Source: Reticulascus tulasneorum
Taxonomy: Eukaryota > Ascomycota > Sordariomycetes > Glomerellales > Reticulascaceae
Assembly (NCBI GenBank): GCA_001557505.1
Contig: LSAX01000009.1
Span: forward strand, 186,001 to 250,000
DNA: 64,000 nucleotides
Direction of reading: 5' to 3'
Below the pieces are notes generated by a model that saw only the letters and a list, made by a program, of their open reading frames with translations, made no database searches and was not told the DNA's origin. Below, in pieces: positions 46,401 to 59,193 of the stretch (its first letter is position 1; every line of letters begins with the position of its first letter). The position numbers and the translations under genes were made by a program.

Positions 46401-48891
46401 CGGAATGGTTTTACAGGGGCAGGGACGACTCCTGAAGCTATGGGAAAGGCCATTGAAGTACACGGGACATGCAGCTTGACAGAACTGGACGAATTGCCTG
46501 TACTGTGTGAGCTTCTCGCAACAATCGGACTCGCACCACCAATGAGCAAGCTCGAGGGGGCCAGCTTGGAGAATGGCGTATCGGACTGGTGGAAGGATTT
46601 TTAAATGTGGGTTGGGTGGGCTCCAAGCTGCGATGCAGGGAAAGGGAAGCATGGTCATGGAAGGATGCAGAAAAACGTGTTCGGCGAAGCTCCTTCGACC
46701 TGGGATTCGTCCGTAGTGCTGAGAGGCTGTCTCACACGCATGGAGCACAGACTTGAGTCAAGAGCAGGCCTGGGAGATCCGCAAGCAGTTGTCGGCCAGT
46801 GGCAGAGAACGGTGTGATCGGGGAATACAAAGGCGGCCACGGCAGCGCGAGGCTGCAGACGTCACTTTGTTTCGTTTCTTTCCGTCTAGGAATTGCCGAA
46901 CCAGGACGGGCCAGGCAAGAAGAAGGACGTGGGAGCGAGGGGACGAGGTATCTACTTGGCCATGTACTATGGTAGGTATCAATGTACGACAGCAGCAGGT
47001 TTGTCTGCGTCCAGGTTCCTGATTCGTGGTGTTGAACGGAAACAGGACCACAGTCCGCATGTGGGCCATCATCCAGAGGGCGCGTAGACGAATAGCATGG
47101 CGAGATTTTTGCCAAAGTGGCTGCAGACGCTGTGAGACTGGGACTGGTCCCGCATCGTGTCGCCGCTCGTCGTTCTTCAACCATTCTGGCCTAGGTAAGA
47201 AAGTCGAGTCTGGTGTGGGCCCTGGATTTCGACGCACCTGACCCATCGGATTTTTGCACAATCAAGCACATTTCTCGATCTCTTTTTCTCGAAACTCATC
47301 GGTCGTCGTGGGCAGTGGATCCCACCAATGCAGGTTGACGAAACGAGGGCTGGTTAATTAATAGAAACAGCCAGGGAACCCCTATCGAACACATTAGCTG
47401 GGGGACGCCCATGGGTGCAGTAGCACAGCGTCGCAATCTTTCCTCCTAGTCGCATTGTACTGTGGCCTAACTAGTTGCAGAGAACCACGCTAGGATAAAA
47501 TCAAGACTTCGTTCGATTTAGAGTAATTTGGGGAAATAGTTGGAGAATTGGTAATCTGGAGAACGGTCAGGGTGTGCCCGGACAACAGAGCTGCCCCACG
47601 ACTTCAATCAAAGCTCTTATGCCGGACAAATCTGACCTCCATCCTCAGATGCTGCCCGTCTCATATTTAATGGAAGGTGGTGTGAGCCTTTGTTTAACCC
47701 CAGACGCTGGTGGCAGTTCGAGGTCATATCGAGTAGCGAGATCGAAGTACTGCGCTGCAGCCCCCAGGCTTGGGCGGGTGATGTGGTGAGGCGCGATGGC
47801 GGTGACATTCTGTTAGCGTTCATCGCCAGCGCCTCCTGTCCTTTCGGGAACCCGCCTAGCCTGACGACACTAATGGTCCGCCTGGAAATGAATGCTTTGT
47901 TCAAGATTCGGTACCATATGGGATGGTCTAATGGAAGCTATGTTCCCATGCCACAAGGTGTTCATCGCCGCAAACCTTGCTAAAACTCACCGCGCGCCCA
48001 CGATGGAACCCTTGTAGCTGTTCCTCCTTCTGCCGATGCCCAACTTCGAAACGCTACTACGTCGTAATATCCCCATAATGAAAACTGATAACGATACCGT
48101 TGGGGTCTTCACCGGGGGTGATGCTTGCGCAGGCCAGGCCCAGGCACACTCGACAGAAATGCACGGTGCGATTTACAGACCTGGCGTCTCAGCCACTGTC
48201 CCAAGAATAATGCGTGGGGCTAGCTCGAACTCATAAGTGACAGAAGCTTAGAAGAGTGCGTCAAGGTCTTCCCTTCGAGTCGGAGCTTAAGAGCAGTTTG
48301 GTATCAAATGCCCTCTCAAAAAGAGAGCCTTTCGTTGGATAGGATCTCGAAGCCTCATAGGACCTCAATCTGCAGTCATGAAATTTATATTGGACATAAT
48401 AGTGGTGGCTCCGCCTCCGGATGCCCTGTTGTGGATCTGGGATATGGGTCGCCGGACTCGAGGACTTTGCCGTCGAGACGGATGGCCAATCCATCCGGGA
48501 TATCGTCAACAGCCGGACTAATAATATCCGTACGCAATAGCGTCGGATCAAATGCGTACTTTGTGCGTGGTTGAAACGTTAGGCTGTCACACACATCAAA
48601 AATGGGGTGTCGTTCTTGCGATTTGCAACGGCTAGTCTCACCAGCTCTGAACCAAGTTCATCAAGCTGCGTTCAGGCACAGCGCCGGTTCTTCTTTGGTA
48701 CAAAATTATGGATCCGTTAGCGAGCGACAGCTATTGAACAGGTCTCAGGGCCGACCAATCTTTCACCGCGTGATTGAATGTGCTGCAGTTCTTCGAACGC
48801 AGCAACCATGGCCACGAGTAGAGAACGTCTTAGTAGCTCGTTGGTAGGTTGGCTGCATTTTACTTAGGTAAGCTGCCGTTTGACCTGAACA

Positions 48892-48918
48892 TTGGTGTTG
48901 GTGTTGGTGTTGGTGCTG
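48892..48918. repeat. Hexanucleotide microsatellite (TTGGTG)n
   Basis: About four and a half copies of TTGGTG, the last with one substitution. No coding context. Confidence 0.85.
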
Positions 48919-51900
48919 GATGTGTCGGATGGTGTCCTGAACCGTAGGCGCACGCATAGTTAAGCCGCAGGTACCCCAGAATACGAACTTTCCTACGTAG
49001 CCGCACATCCTCGGCGATCATCCCCGATAACTCGAGGGCATTTCGACCACCGGGGTGAAGGTCCGTGGCGGGGTGAGTATCAATCGTGACTCTCCTGTAG
49101 ACATCGTTCGTGGAATCGCCGGAGAAACCAAAAGGCAATGTGAGTAACCAGATCTGTAAAAACTGATGTGAGAGGCGGATACCAACAAGCCCTGTGAGCA
49201 GCGTATACTACGGCAAGGAGCGCTGTCGGTTCTGCCGTGTCTCTGCCCAGGTCGTAAACTGGATCTTCTTGTAATCCGTATGCACGAACCACTGTTCCAG
49301 GGTGAAGCAGCTAGAGTGATTCGCCAGGCAAAACATCGCGGCCAAGCCCAAAGTCCACTTGATGAAGTGACTTGCAGATATGGATCAGTGCGTTCCGTCC
49401 ATGGGCAGCGACCTGGGTGTGTGGCCGATCCACAGATGTAACGCCACCGCTGAAGTCGTCGAGGGTGTGTGGTGCGCAGGGCAGGGCACCCTTGCCTCAA
49501 CTGCTGGGGTCCTACAGTGAAATAAGAAACGAGGCACTGTCTGGTGGTACCCGATCATTGTCTTACCCCAAGCTAAGCCAGGCTTTAACTCGGCGATGAT
49601 TGGACTCGGGGGCTTTTAAGGTCTCAAAGTATGTGGTATTAATAGTAAACATGGCAAAAAGGAACGGAGAGGAAAAGAGTATGACAGGCATTGCGCAAAC
49701 TAGGAAAGGAAAGACGCAAAAGTGCTGGGAGTTGGAGATGACGACCCTGATTTTGAATTTTCGATGATCTAGGCTGGCACAACGATGCTGAAGGTGAGCC
49801 GCCTCTGCGCGGACAGCCTCCGAAGGCGCTCTGCCATCCCCCTTGGGCAGTTGGTCACTTTGTTCTGCCTCCTTCAATTTGAAGATTGCCGGACTGCTCG
49901 AGGCTGGTCAATTACCACGAGCTCCATTTCAATACGCTTGACTTGTGCCGTGCGCGTGGCACGATGAGAGATCGACGGGATCGAAATTGGCTCTGACCTG
50001 CAAATATGACGGGTTGGAAGAGCTTCAATCTATATTCAGGGCCCATCACCAAAGCATGGGAAGATGAATTGCCATGTCTCTATCTGGGTCAATCCTCTCA
50101 GCAAGCGCGGCGAGATTGGCACACCAGATCCATGTTGGTCTGCAAACTTGGATGGGGGCAGGTACCACAGGATATGTCTGGCTGGTTGTGAACATGATAG
50201 ACTGCAGAGAACGTGCATGCGTAGCAGCCGGCGACTATCTTGATCTGTCGTCTCGCCATGCTAGAATTGCAGGTCGGGAAGTTGTGCTTGCGGGTCAGCT
50301 AGCAATGTCGACCAGAGATAATTAAGTATCGTCGATGCATAGCTAGCAACAAGAGGACCTAGCGATATTAGCTGCCGAGTGGAGGCTCCGTCTCTCTCAT
50401 TGCCTGATCCATGGGACGAGAGCAACTGAAGGTGTTTTAGCGAGGACATATTACCTGCCAAGAACGGTGGGAGTAATTAGGAGGTCAAGTGGTGAATGCC
50501 AGAAGCAGTGACGCGGAGCAGGACAAGCGCTGCGCCATTGGGTTGGACACGAAGGAATAAGCACCGAAGTATCGTCTAATGGGCTTATCATAAGGGAAGG
50601 TCGATAATTAGTTTTTGAAGACCATTTAGTCGTGATCAGGATCCGACGAAGAAGATGACGAAGATGACGAAGGCAAGGCGGCCGTTGGGTACCTAACCTA
50701 CGACGTAGTACGCATGTTCTCCATTCATTATCAAGCAACTCGCTGAATGAAGACGATAGATACCTGAGGTCAAACCCACCCTGTTAGCCACGCACTGTGA
50801 CGGTGTGAGGGCCTACAGCAAGTCTGCAGGCGCTAAGTTGCATCAGGCACAGCGCATTTATGGAACCGATCAATCAGCGGGCTGGTCTCAGCAACGCCCC
50901 TGCAAGTCGCCCGTGGGCTCGCAAATCGATCGACTCATATTTTGGTCCTTTGTGTTTTGCCGTTTCTGCAGACCGGGCCATGTGGTTTACAGAATGGCAG
51001 ACAAGCCAATGCTGCAGCATCCATGGAAGTTTTTGATTTGGGGTCTTGAACGAGTGTACCTAGCGACGCGAGAGATATGGGGGCGCAGAAGCGCACAGTA
51101 ACCCAGGCCAGACGTAAGTATCCGAGTTCGCAAACTAGCGACTGTCCGTCGGCCACCCCACCAACCGGGAGGTCAAGGATACCTGTAGGAGACGGGTTCA
51201 CACTGTTCATGGACGCGGTGCCCATGACCGGTGAATCCTGATCGGTGGCCGTGGCCTGGCCAATAAGACTCAAGGCTGGCTTCGGAGCATTCTCCAGCTT
51301 CCTTTGTAGTCCGCGTTCAGGCAATCGGGGGAAGGGCCCGCTACCGCATGGAAAAGTAAAGAATCTCAATAATAGGCACGGAGTCTTATGGCTGGGACAG
51401 AATTTCCCAGCTTATGGTCACAATCGCTTATGCCAATGAGAGAGAGCATTATAGCGCTCTATAACGCCGAAGCCGACCGAGCGATACCCGTGACAGTTTG
51501 CTATTTTGCCACAGTGTCAGCTTTCGCAGGTCTGCCCGATTGAAGACCAAGCGCCCGGCTGTACTAATAATGTGGGTAAGGTAGGTAGTCAAGTGATTGC
51601 GAGGGGTGGTGGGCGGCGGTCGTGATAACTCCGATTCCCAGCCAGCTCCTCGAAAATATGGGGCTGAAGCCTGGAACTGCCCTGCAATTATGAGTAGTAG
51701 TAATTTGAGTCATACATAATAGCAGCCAGCAGCAGGTCGGTAGGAAAGAGAAGTGCGGTAAGTTACGTCCACACTCCGACCGATTGCCAAAGGTCGGGTG
51801 GTACGAAAGAGCACATGGATGTACACAGTGTTCTTCTCCTGTGCGTGAGGGAGCGCGCCGGCAACAGGAATAGCGTCATGCGATGCACACCTTGAATAAC

Positions 51901-52141
51901 CGCTTACAGTTTTATCGATGGGATGGGATGTGATGGGGATGCGAATAAAGGGCATGGATCATTCTGCTATTCAGCTTGGTTTCTTCCCTCTCCCCAGACT
52001 AGGTCATTATAGGGGACATACATATTGGTTCCATCTGAGGACAAGTCTTTTGTCTCAGGAAAGGAACGGAGTGAGTGATGAGTGGTCTGCTGCCCTCTCG
52101 TCCGTGTTCTAGCCGGGCTCAAATTGGTTCAATAGCCTAGG

Positions 52142-52164
52142 CAGGTAGGTAGGTATGTATGTAT
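52142..52164. repeat. Tetranucleotide microsatellite
   Basis: CAGGTAGGTAGGTATGTATG-type run: tandem GGTA then GTAT units. No coding context. Confidence 0.75.
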
Positions 52165-52649
52165 CCTCACCGGTGTCGTCGGATTCATGAGGGCCGCCAT
52201 GCACTATTTTCATTAACTATTACTTGGGTACATAGTAATTAGGGCTCGCCGTGGACGTTTCCATTAATTGTGGGATAGAGCATGGCCGCGTTGCACTCGC
52301 TCGATATTTGTAGGCCCGGGGGGTACTTTGGTCCCTGGCCTGTACCTCATGTACGGGTACCCGACCCCTGCTACCACCCCCGAGCTACCACCTACCTAGG
52401 CCCGAAGCCACCGTAAGAGCTGCTTGCTGGAGTGGCCCACCAACCCACACAGCACGCTACCCGTAGAAACTACCCTAAGGTGTGTATGGGGGTGGGCTAC
52501 CTTACCAAAGGCAGTACCTACTAACGAAGTAGTACCCTGGGCGCTGCTGCTTGGCCCATGGCACCCCCCGGCCCTTCAAGGGCCAGCCATTCAATCCGCT
52601 CGGCAGCACAACGCGCACTGTGTGCTACCTCCATTTTTGTAATCCACTT

Positions 52650-52930
52650 GACCTTCTTCACCTCCAACCTTCCCCTTCCCTTTCTCTCCCACCTGGTCTG
52701 CCTCTTCAAGCATCAATTGCTTCGACTGGCGGGAATTGTTTGTTCGACGAAGACCCAGGACTCTTCTCAATCCGCTGCTATTCTCCTTCATTTCGACAGT
52801 AGCATGCGACGTTCGGCTTCAGACAACACCTTCTCCCTCTCGTCCTTCCCCTTTCAATAGGTCGTTTCTCCAACTCTCTTCGTTCCTCGCTCTCACTCCC
52901 CGCTACTCCTCTCTCTTTCCCTCTCTTTCC
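52650..52930 (+). promoter_or_regulatory. Pyrimidine-rich promoter / 5' UTR tract of the C2H2 regulator
   Basis: A dense CT-rich stretch (for example CTTCCCCTTCCCTTTCTCTC) ends about 100 bp before the ATG at 53032. Such tracts are typical of transcription start regions and long 5' leaders of well-expressed filamentous-fungal regulatory genes. The transcription start itself cannot be fixed from sequence. Confidence 0.5.
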
Positions 52931-53031
52931 CACGCTCGTCCCGCCGCACGGCCGCCCGCCCACCTGCGAAAACCAAAAACCCACAACCACCCAACCAGGC
53001 CGCGACCCAATTCACTTCTCGACAATAGTAG

Positions 53032-56000
53032 ATGATGGCGATGAATGATAGCAGTGTCAAGGCCGAAAAGACATCCACCATGTCCAATTCGTCCGCTTCG
53101 AACGCTGCCAACGGCACCGCCACTGCCGCCGACGATACTGGTATGAGTCGAGCCTTCTCTCTGCCCCTCCTGTTCCTAGCCCGTCCCGCAGTGCAGTCGC
53201 CGATTCTGCCCCGAGACGCATGCATGAGCTGACCACGCACGCACAAACAGCTTCCACAATCACCGTCAATACGAAGACGCCCGCCAATTTTCCTCCCCCA
53301 AAGACCGATAAGCCGCGTCCTCATGTTTGCGCCACTTGCCAGAGGTCCTTTGCCCGCCTGGAACATCTGAAACGACATGAGCGGTCCCACACCAAGGAAA
53401 AGCCGTTCGAGTGCCCCGAGTGCACGAGATGTTTCGCCCGTCGAGATCTCCTGCTGCGTCACCAGCAGAAGTTGCATCAGACCACCACGCCCTCCTCTCG
53501 TCCCCGGAATCGTCGCGAGAGTGCCAGCGGCGCTGCGCCTGGCCAGCGTGCCAGGAAGAACAGCGTAGTTGGTAACAATGCCGCGGCGGCGAGTGCAGCT
53601 GCGTCCATGAGACCGCGAGCAAACACCATCAGCCATGTAGACGGCAACGCTATGCAAATGATCGCGGCGGCAAACGCTTCAGCTGCCAGAGGAATGCAGC
53701 AGACGCACAGCCGTCACCCTAGCCTGGCAGGTCTCCCACTTCACCACATGGACCACACCTACGGTGGCATGTCCGCCGCCATGGGCCAGCGAGGAATGAG
53801 CCACGGGCTGCCAAAATTGGAGACCCATGGAATCAACAATATGGATTATGCCGGCGGTCTGCGGACTGCTCCTCCCATGGCTGTTTTCAATCCGGATTTT
53901 GACTTCGAAGGGCTCCTGTTTGGCCCGGGATCCACAATCAACCCTAACGCTCTCCACTACAGCGACTCACCACAGTCCATGGCTCTGGATCCGACATCGC
54001 CTTTTCCCCACGGCTTGCATGACATGTCCTCGAACCAACACATGGATGATAGTTTCGACTGGCTGACCGGCTTCGAGCACCAAATGTCCTTCCATGGGGC
54101 CGAGAATGCCGTTGATGGGTCAAGTCCGTCCGCTATCAGCACCACCAGCCAAAGTGGAATCAGCGATGTGATGCTTGACGGCTCTAATCACCCCGCGCCT
54201 GCTGGGACAAGTTCGATGTGGCAACCCGCCATTATGGGTCCTCCGCAAGTGCCGAACCCCTTCGCCATGGATATGAATGGTTCAGTCTTTCCGGATCTCA
54301 TGAACGGCGCGCCCATGTCTCCTCAGCCGACGTCCCAAAAGATCAATGATGCATACTTCTCTACTCCTCCGCCTTCTCTCAGCTCACTGAGCCCTTCATT
54401 GGTGTCGGGGTTGAATCCACAGAACTTGAACCAGGCACTTGGCTTCAATAGCGGACCCGAAACACCATCGTCGCTTAACGGCGGAGCCCATGGTATTTCA
54501 CCAGTCTCGACTATCACAGAAGCAACTCGAAATGCAATCCTTGGCGCTTTGTCGCAGAACTCCCCTTTTGGCGGCCGCAAATACTCCTTTCCTACCCCTA
54601 GCTCGCCTTTGTCGCCCGGCTTCCAGACTACGCCGAGCCACCTCCCGGACCATGTAAAGAATCTTCCCAGCACTCAGGATTTGCAGCGATACGTCGGGGC
54701 CTATTTACGTTATTTCCACCCGCACTTGCCCTTCTTGCACCTTCCAACGCTCTCTTTCGAGATGCCGCTTCAGTCGTCCGGACGCTCTAACAGTGTAGGC
54801 GGGAGTGGGTGTCTAATTCTTTCCATGGGTGCTATTGGGGCTCTCTATGAGATGGAACACGTCCAGTCTCGAGAGCTGTTCGAGATGGCTAAGAAAATGA
54901 TTCAGCTCTACCTTGAGGAACGGCGCAAGGCTGATGTCAGAAAGGCTGACTTCCGACGCACTCCTTCGTCTGATCAAAACTCCCAGAATCCAGAAAATTC
55001 CGCCCACACCCCGGTATGGCTTGTTCAGGCGATGCTCCTAAATGTTGTGTACGGGCACAATTGTGGCGACAAGACCGCTAGTGATATCGCGTCAACCCAT
55101 TGCGCTGCTCTTGTTAGCCTTGCTCAGGCAGCCGACCTCCTTCGTCCCATCCGGATGGAGACGATGGATAAGCACGACACGCAAATGAGCGAAGACGCAT
55201 GGAACGGAATGAAGGCAGACACCGAGGAGCAGGCCGAGTGGTTGAGGTGGAAAACCGTCGAGGAACGCAAGCGAACGCTCTACACCGTATTTATCCTCTC
55301 AAGCTTGCTTGTCGCCGCCTACAATCACACGCCGGCCTTGACAAATTCGGAAATACTTTTGGATCTCCCTTGTGACGAGGAATTTTATTCTGCTGAGAAC
55401 AGCGCTTCATTTGCAGCCAAAGGCGGTGCTCGGGCTGCAAGTCACGACCGGATGACTTTCCACGAAGCTCTTGGAGAATTACTTCGCACAAATGAGAAAC
55501 AGCAGAAGCATCTTGCTTTTAGTAATGGCCACCAGCCTTTCGGGCCCGCCGGTAGCTCTGATCGCGAGCTGAAACCGTCTACATTCGGCTGTCTGATCTT
55601 GATCAATGCGCTCCACAATTACATCTGGGAGACGCGGCAACGACACCACAACAAGGTGTGGACCAACGAGGAGACCGAGAAAATGCATCGGCACATTGAG
55701 CCGGCACTGAAGGCCTGGCAGTCTGCCTGGCAGAGCAACCCGAATCACAGTCTCGAGCGACCCAACCCCTTCGGCATGGGTCCTTTGTCTGCTGATGCCA
55801 TACCGCTTCTAGACCTGGCTTATGTGCGGCTTTTTGTCAATCTTTCCCGCTCCAAGGAGAAGTTCTGGCAACGCGATTGGGACGCCATGGCCGAGGAGCT
55901 CTCGCGTGGCAGCGAGATCATTCAGCATGCTGAACACTCGCCTGCATCAAACACGGAATCCAACGGTACGGATCCCTCGGATAACTCCGTCATCAGTTCG

Positions 56001-56696
56001 ATTTTCGTCGACTCGCCGGCCACACAGTCTTCGCCACCGGACTTTTCTTCCGCCAACAAGTTCCCGGCCCAAGGGCAACAACCGTCCCAATCGTCTAGTC
56101 GATCAACATCCCGACGGGAAAAGCACCTCCGCAAGGCAGCCTTTTATGCGGCTGACTCCTTAGCCATGTCCGACAAGCTTGGCGTCACGTTCGCCGACTT
56201 TTCTAGCAGAGAACTGCCCCTACAATCGGCAATGTGCGCGTTCGATTGCGCTCAAGTACTGGGAGAATGGATTGCAACCTTGCAAGACAGAGTGGGAAGA
56301 TACCTTGGAATCTTAGGCCAGGATGATGTCGATCTCACCCAGGTCCCTGCTATTATGCTTCTCGAGGATGAGGATGTGAAGTTGCTTGGAAAGGTTCAGG
56401 AAGTTTTGGCATCTGCGGAGATGAAAATGAACCTGGAGTTGGTCAGCGGCAATCTTGCTGGCGTTGATGCCAGAATGCAGATGGATGATCACACTGGTTA
56501 TGCCGCCAAGATTCTCAGAATCACAGCTTACATGCTTGATAAAGCTGCTGTCTGGCCTGGTAAGTACTGTGCTTGCTCAGCCAAGAATCCTCTCTAACCA
56601 TGTTGTATAGTGACTCATCTCATGGCACGCTGCCTCGAGACTCACGCTACTCACATGCGAGCTCGAGCTGAGAAATCAGTTATGGCATGTGAATAA
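53032..56696 (+). CDS. C2H2 zinc-finger / fungal-trans transcription factor, AmdX/ADR1-like (1167 aa)
   Basis: Exons 53032-53140, 53251-56559 and 56611-56696; both introns phase 1 (110 nt with branch CTGAC; 51 nt with branch CTAAC). Two adjacent C2H2 fingers at about 62-118: HVCATCQRSFARLEHLKRH, then FECPECTRCFARRDLLLRHQ. The TGEKP-type linker between them is SHTKEKPFEC. Finger sequence and arrangement match ADR1/AmdX-type regulators. A long Ser/Pro/Asn/Met-rich region follows (about 120-530), then the fungal-specific transcription-factor domain (about 555-900: LSMGAIGALYEMEHVQSREL, EERKRTLYTVFILSSLLVAAYNH). In Aspergillus AmdX activates acetamidase genes; orthology is inferred, so no gene symbol is given. 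A second in-frame ATG at 53035 is equally possible as start. Nuclear role. Preceded by an unusually large gene-free region. Confidence 0.92.
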
Positions 56697-59193
56697 TCGT
56701 GCTACACACATCCTTCAACACCACGAACGGCCACCAAACCCGGCGGTTGTCTGCCGCGATGCATACGTCTGGATAGGGCCCGACCGGTGCAGAAGGGATT
56801 ATGCAATTGCAAAGCACCGGGATGTTGGCAAGACAAAATATATGCTTGATCACAAAAAGTTACGATATACATGGACATTACGACAAAAGCACATTGATGT
56901 CTGATACCCAAAAACAGTTAGACAGACGTCTGTCTTCACGATACTATGACTGCTTGCGCCTCTTTAGGGAGGAAAGTTAGGTGCCGGATTTAAACAATCA
57001 CTTCACGCTCACCCCCGTTTCAGCTTCGCCCCAGATCTGGAGTAGTCGCTGCTCTCTAGATACGGACGACTCTTTGAGTGTATATACTCCTCCAAACATG
57101 ATCTTACGATGCTCACTGCTGCTCTGGGTGGACAATGCTGTCTAGGCACAAAGTAGCCAGGACGATGCCAAAAGCTTATTAAAACCAGGTGTCTCGAGGT
57201 CAAATCCCTCGGGTACTAGTCTCATTTTTTTCTTCGATTTTCTTCGGTTTCTGGGGACATCTCGTGGCATGGCGATTATGGGGGACTGGATGGTGTGACA
57301 CGTTCACAACGGGAGGGAAATTTTGCCTGAAAATCGATTCGATTCTTGTTTGGACACGTTTGCCATCAACTTCACCCTTGCTGTCCGGCATGCATTACTG
57401 TCTTAAGTCGCCAAGACTCTCAATCGCATGCACATCAGGTCTCGTCGGCTCCACAACAGCTGCTTTACGAATGAGAAGTCGATTAAGGTCTCGAACTAAC
57501 GATTGAGAGTTTTGGTGGTACCCACGCTGTCGGCGAATCACTTGTGTTGTGAGAAACAACGGGTACCGTAAAACCACGGTTCGGGGCGAAAATGCCAGAA
57601 CTATATGAGGATGCTGATGGAGGCTACCGTCACTTCTGGAACTGTGAGACAGCCCGCGTACTTTCCGGAGCTGCGAAACACTAAAATGCGGTGTTGGATG
57701 GGGGTCCTCAGGCGGGATTCTTGTGCAGGATATGATTTATCGGACACAGGGAAGGCGTCAGGTGTGGAGATGGACTGCTGCTCCTATGGGTTACCAAAGG
57801 AGGGACCGCCAATGTCCGTATTTCTCACGAAGATGCCGGCAGAGATGGGTTCTGGGGATAGTAGGTTTATGTAGGGAATGAACAAAAGGAAGTCTAGTAA
57901 TGTTCTACCTAACCCTAAATTATTCGCTTGGATGTGACTATGGCCATAAGTTGCCGACTGCCGCCGACTCGTACGTTCGAATGTTTGAGCCACTCGCCGA
58001 CACCACCCATCTAAGCCAACCGGTCAGTAGCCCATGGTAGCGTCAACTCATCGAAACTTGAGCATCGAATAAGATGAGACACTTCCACGTTCCTTGTATC
58101 CCGATCTCGTCTGATAATCTCAAGACAGTTAACGACGGCAATACACTAGATTTTGGTTGGTATTGGACGTGAACAAACACAGGTAACCGCCAGAACTACT
58201 AGGGACAGGGACAGCATCGTTTCTTTCTCTTGTTAATTAAATTCTAAGCGAAGCTCATGTGTACGAGGTGATGGCTAGTTACCGTGGTTTCTTAATATCG
58301 ACTAGGCATAGGTTAGCGTATATTGCATCTTGATTGCGATTAGCGACCACAGATCTCCTACGTGCTGATTATGCAACTGGTTATGGAACGCAATTTACCT
58401 GCAAGTACCACTTCTCCTGTGGGAGGTCTTTGCCAAAACGACATTGTGGCAGGCAGAATTACTGGTCTTTGCCAATTTCGGCGGTCGTAACCGCGTAGTT
58501 CTCTGCTGAACGCCTACCCCAGGCTTTCTGACAGGTTGCTCGTCTTTGATCAACTTCACGACGTTTCCCCATCGACCAGGATAGCCAAGGCTACTCGAAC
58601 GTGGGCCAAGCAGGTAAGTTGTATCATCTAGCGCTTGTATACATCTGGGAAAGTGCTGAAACCTGATATCTAGAAATGGTCACTTCATGAGTCCTACTGG
58701 TGTCCCTGTTCGCGCCCCTCCTCCTCTTTTTCTTCTTATTTATTTTCCATGTATCTTAGCAATCTTCGGCAATGCCTTCAATCTTGTGTTAGAACCATTG
58801 GTTACAATTCAGGGTGCTTTTATCGTCAATAGTATCGGATGCAACGTTCCTCAAAAGGAAAGCGTGGCAGACACTGCTAGAGCCATGGCACACTCGAACA
58901 CATGTTTGTTGCTTTGTGAGAACCTGACAATGCCCGACTTGTCTACGCAGCAACTGTCAATCCAGATGCATCTATAACCACCGCTTCGAGTCTTTTCACA
59001 GATGCACATGATCAAAGAAGAGACCGGATATGCTAGATGCGTGGAGTCAGTATACAATCAGGGACGGGATAGGCAGTGTCATACCTGTAAGGATCCAATT
59101 TTACTGTTTGCTCCAGCTCTGTCATGTGGCCCTAGCAAGACCTCTGCCAATTCTCTCTTAGACTTCTGCACCTCTATAACGCGCTACAAATTG
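56697..59193. other. Intergenic region with HET remnant
   Basis: 2.5 kb between two convergent genes. No intact gene. A B-box-like hairpin followed by a T-run occurs at 57194-57232, but no matching tRNA 5' half is present. A HET-domain remnant lies at 58851-59057 on the minus strand. Confidence 0.5.
58851..59057 (-). pseudogene. HET-domain remnant
   Basis: A 68-codon minus-strand frame contains CEKTRSGGYRCIWIDSCCVD followed by KSG. This matches the most conserved HET block (GYxYxWIDTCCIDK). The flanking sequence does not continue into the rest of a HET domain in any frame: no upstream SYxWG block and no downstream F/WYxxAxxCxVYL block nearby. I read it as a decayed fragment. It sits 3' of the SNF2/RING helicase at 59194-62633, the same relative place and strand as the intact HET gene at 31102-33038 beside the other helicase. 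Confidence 0.5.

Larger units (their letters stand above)
43405..53031. other. 9.6-kb gene-free region upstream of the C2H2 regulator
   Basis: No convincing protein gene on either strand. The longest frames (231 codons at 43934; 160 and 167 codons near 46.7-49.5 kb) overlap others on both strands, have unstructured composition and lack motifs or phase-consistent splice partners. Two microsatellites occur (48892, 52142), and a CT-rich tract lies next to the downstream start. It may be an extended promoter or long 5' UTR of the regulator, a locus for non-coding RNA, or old repeat DNA; no transposon coding sequence was recognisable. Confidence 0.45.

Noticed and set aside
46732..49500. Several 150-167-codon minus-strand frames
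   Set aside because: They overlap each other in different frames, with low-complexity, Arg/Ser/Pro-rich composition; typical chance frames in GC-rich DNA.
57194..57232. tRNA-like T-arm (CGAGGTCAAATCCCTCG) followed by a T-run
   Set aside because: No 5' acceptor strand complementary to the 3' part and no D-arm within a tRNA length upstream; at most a degenerate fragment.
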